Assembly: GCA_945952415.1 (NCBI GenBank)
Contig: CAMFIF010000006.1
Coordinates: 124,001-188,000 of the forward strand
Direction: 5' to 3'
DNA length: 64,000 bases
From: an uncultured Rhizobium sp.
Lineage (GTDB): Bacteria > Pseudomonadota > Alphaproteobacteria > Rhizobiales > Rhizobiaceae
In this document: piece after piece, positions 63,526 to 64,000 of the stretch
Layout of the letters: every line of letters begins with the position of its first letter
Position numbering within the stretch: position 1 is the stretch's first letter
Notes under the pieces: model-generated
Seen by the model: only the letters and a program-made list of their open reading frames with translations
What the model was told of the DNA's origin: nothing
The model's database searches: none
Translations under genes and position numbers: made by a program

Positions 63526-64000
63526 ATGGGCAAGATACTGAATGCAATCGCAGCGCTGACGATGATCGCCGCTGCGGGAACGGCACAGGCCGGCGAAACC
63601 CTGAACCGGGTGATGGAAAAGAAGGCCATGGTGGTTGCCACCAACAGCGGCTGGCCGCCCCAGAGCTTTCTCGATGACAATAATGAAATGGTCGGCTTCG
63701 ACATCGATGTCTCGCGCGAGCTCGCCAAACGCCTCGGCGTCGAGGTGAGCTTCGAGACGCCGGACTGGGCGACGCTGACCGGCGGCCACTGGCAGGGCCG
63801 CTACGATCTCGGCGTCGGTTCGGTCACGCCGACCAAGGCGCGTGCCCAGGTGATCGATTTCGCCGGCATCTATTATTACAGCCCCTATGTCTACGTGGTC
63901 CACAAGGACAGCAAGGCAAAGGGTGTGGAGGATCTGAAGGGCAAGGTGATCGGCGTCGAGACCGCCACCACGTCCGAGGATTTCGTCCGCCGTCAGCTGG
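63526..64000 (+). CDS. Amino-acid-type ABC transporter solute-binding protein (partial, runs off the window)
   Basis: The first 158 codons are present and the stop lies beyond 64000. A signal peptide (ILNAIAALTMIAAAGTAQAG) is followed by a family 3 solute-binding fold: MVVATNSGWPPQSFLDDNNE, MVGFDIDVSRELAKRLGVEV, YDLGVGSVTPTKARAQVIDF and IGVETATTSEDFVRRQL. Such proteins deliver polar amino acids or related compounds to an ABC importer, whose other genes are expected downstream. GGGAGG lies 4 bases before the ATG. Confidence 0.88.
   Translation, partial: MGKILNAIAALTMIAAAGTAQAGETLNRVMEKKAMVVATNSGWPPQSFLDDNNEMVGFDIDVSRELAKRLGVEVSFETPDWATLTGGHWQGRYDLGVGSVTPTKARAQVIDFAGIYYYSPYVYVVHKDSKAKGVEDLKGKVIGVETATTSEDFVRRQL

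Overview
The window looks like a segment of a repABC-type megaplasmid or chromid from an alphaproteobacterium of the Rhizobiales, most likely Rhizobiaceae. The reasons are a complete repA-repB-repC operon with matching parS palindromes and an antisense RNA (57.2-62.0 kb), a rhizobial-type glpD-glpSTPQUV glycerol operon, an IalB-family protein and the high-GC codon use of most genes. No rRNA, tRNA, CRISPR array or insertion sequence was seen.

Layout. (1) 0.2-7.9 kb: glycerol catabolism and uptake, with glpD followed by the glpSTPQUV ABC transporter, preceded by two operator-like inverted repeats and closed by a strong terminator. (2) 8.1-34.4 kb: a surface-polysaccharide (O-antigen or capsule type) island of visibly lower and more varied GC. 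It holds a two-domain acyltransferase, a Tat-signal transglutaminase-like protein, ugd and lpsL (UDP-GlcA to UDP-GalA, minus strand), six glycosyltransferase genes (two of them fusions), a Wzm/Wzt exporter whose Wzt has a C-terminal glycan-recognition domain, several methyltransferases, an AsnB-type amidotransferase and, at the 3' end, a dehydratase/reductase/2-epimerase trio for a UDP-2-acetamido-2,6-dideoxy-L-hexose. (3) 34.5-45.6 kb: a sterol-desaturase-like membrane hydroxylase, a secreted creatininase-family protein, then a seven-gene amide or peptide operon. That operon has an AmiC-like sensor, an AmiR-like ANTAR antiterminator, a dipeptide-type ABC transporter and an acetamidase/formamidase, and a leader terminator sits just upstream of its first gene. 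A metallophosphatase follows. (4) 45.6-57.1 kb: an IalB-like protein, a giant (~2,800 aa) autotransporter with three diverged passenger modules, a divergent two-wHTH regulator, and an N-terminally truncated OpgB/MdoB-like phosphoglycerol transferase fused to AT-rich DNA. (5) 57.2-62.0 kb: the repABC replication and partition region with a WGR-domain gene between two parS sites. (6) 62.0-64.0 kb: a second acyltransferase-3 membrane protein and the 5' part of an amino-acid-type solute-binding protein cut by the window edge.

How the genes work together. The glp genes import glycerol or a related polyol and oxidise glycerol-3-phosphate. The central island builds and exports a decorated glycan; the abundance of methyltransferases beside a Wzt with a recognition domain suggests that chain-end modification marks finished polymer for export. 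The AmiC/AmiR operon appears to be a self-contained amide uptake and hydrolysis system controlled by transcription antitermination. The repABC block maintains the replicon; a further parS-like palindrome lies about 52 kb away inside glpQ.

Strongest leads: the ANTAR-linked leader attenuator coupled to an ABC transporter and acetamidase; the parS-like site inside glpQ; the complementary loss of ATPase motifs in GlpS and GlpT; the GT2-GT4 and GT2-methyltransferase fusions; and the truncated OpgB-like gene with an abrupt composition change. All functional statements come from reading the sequence; no database search was run.
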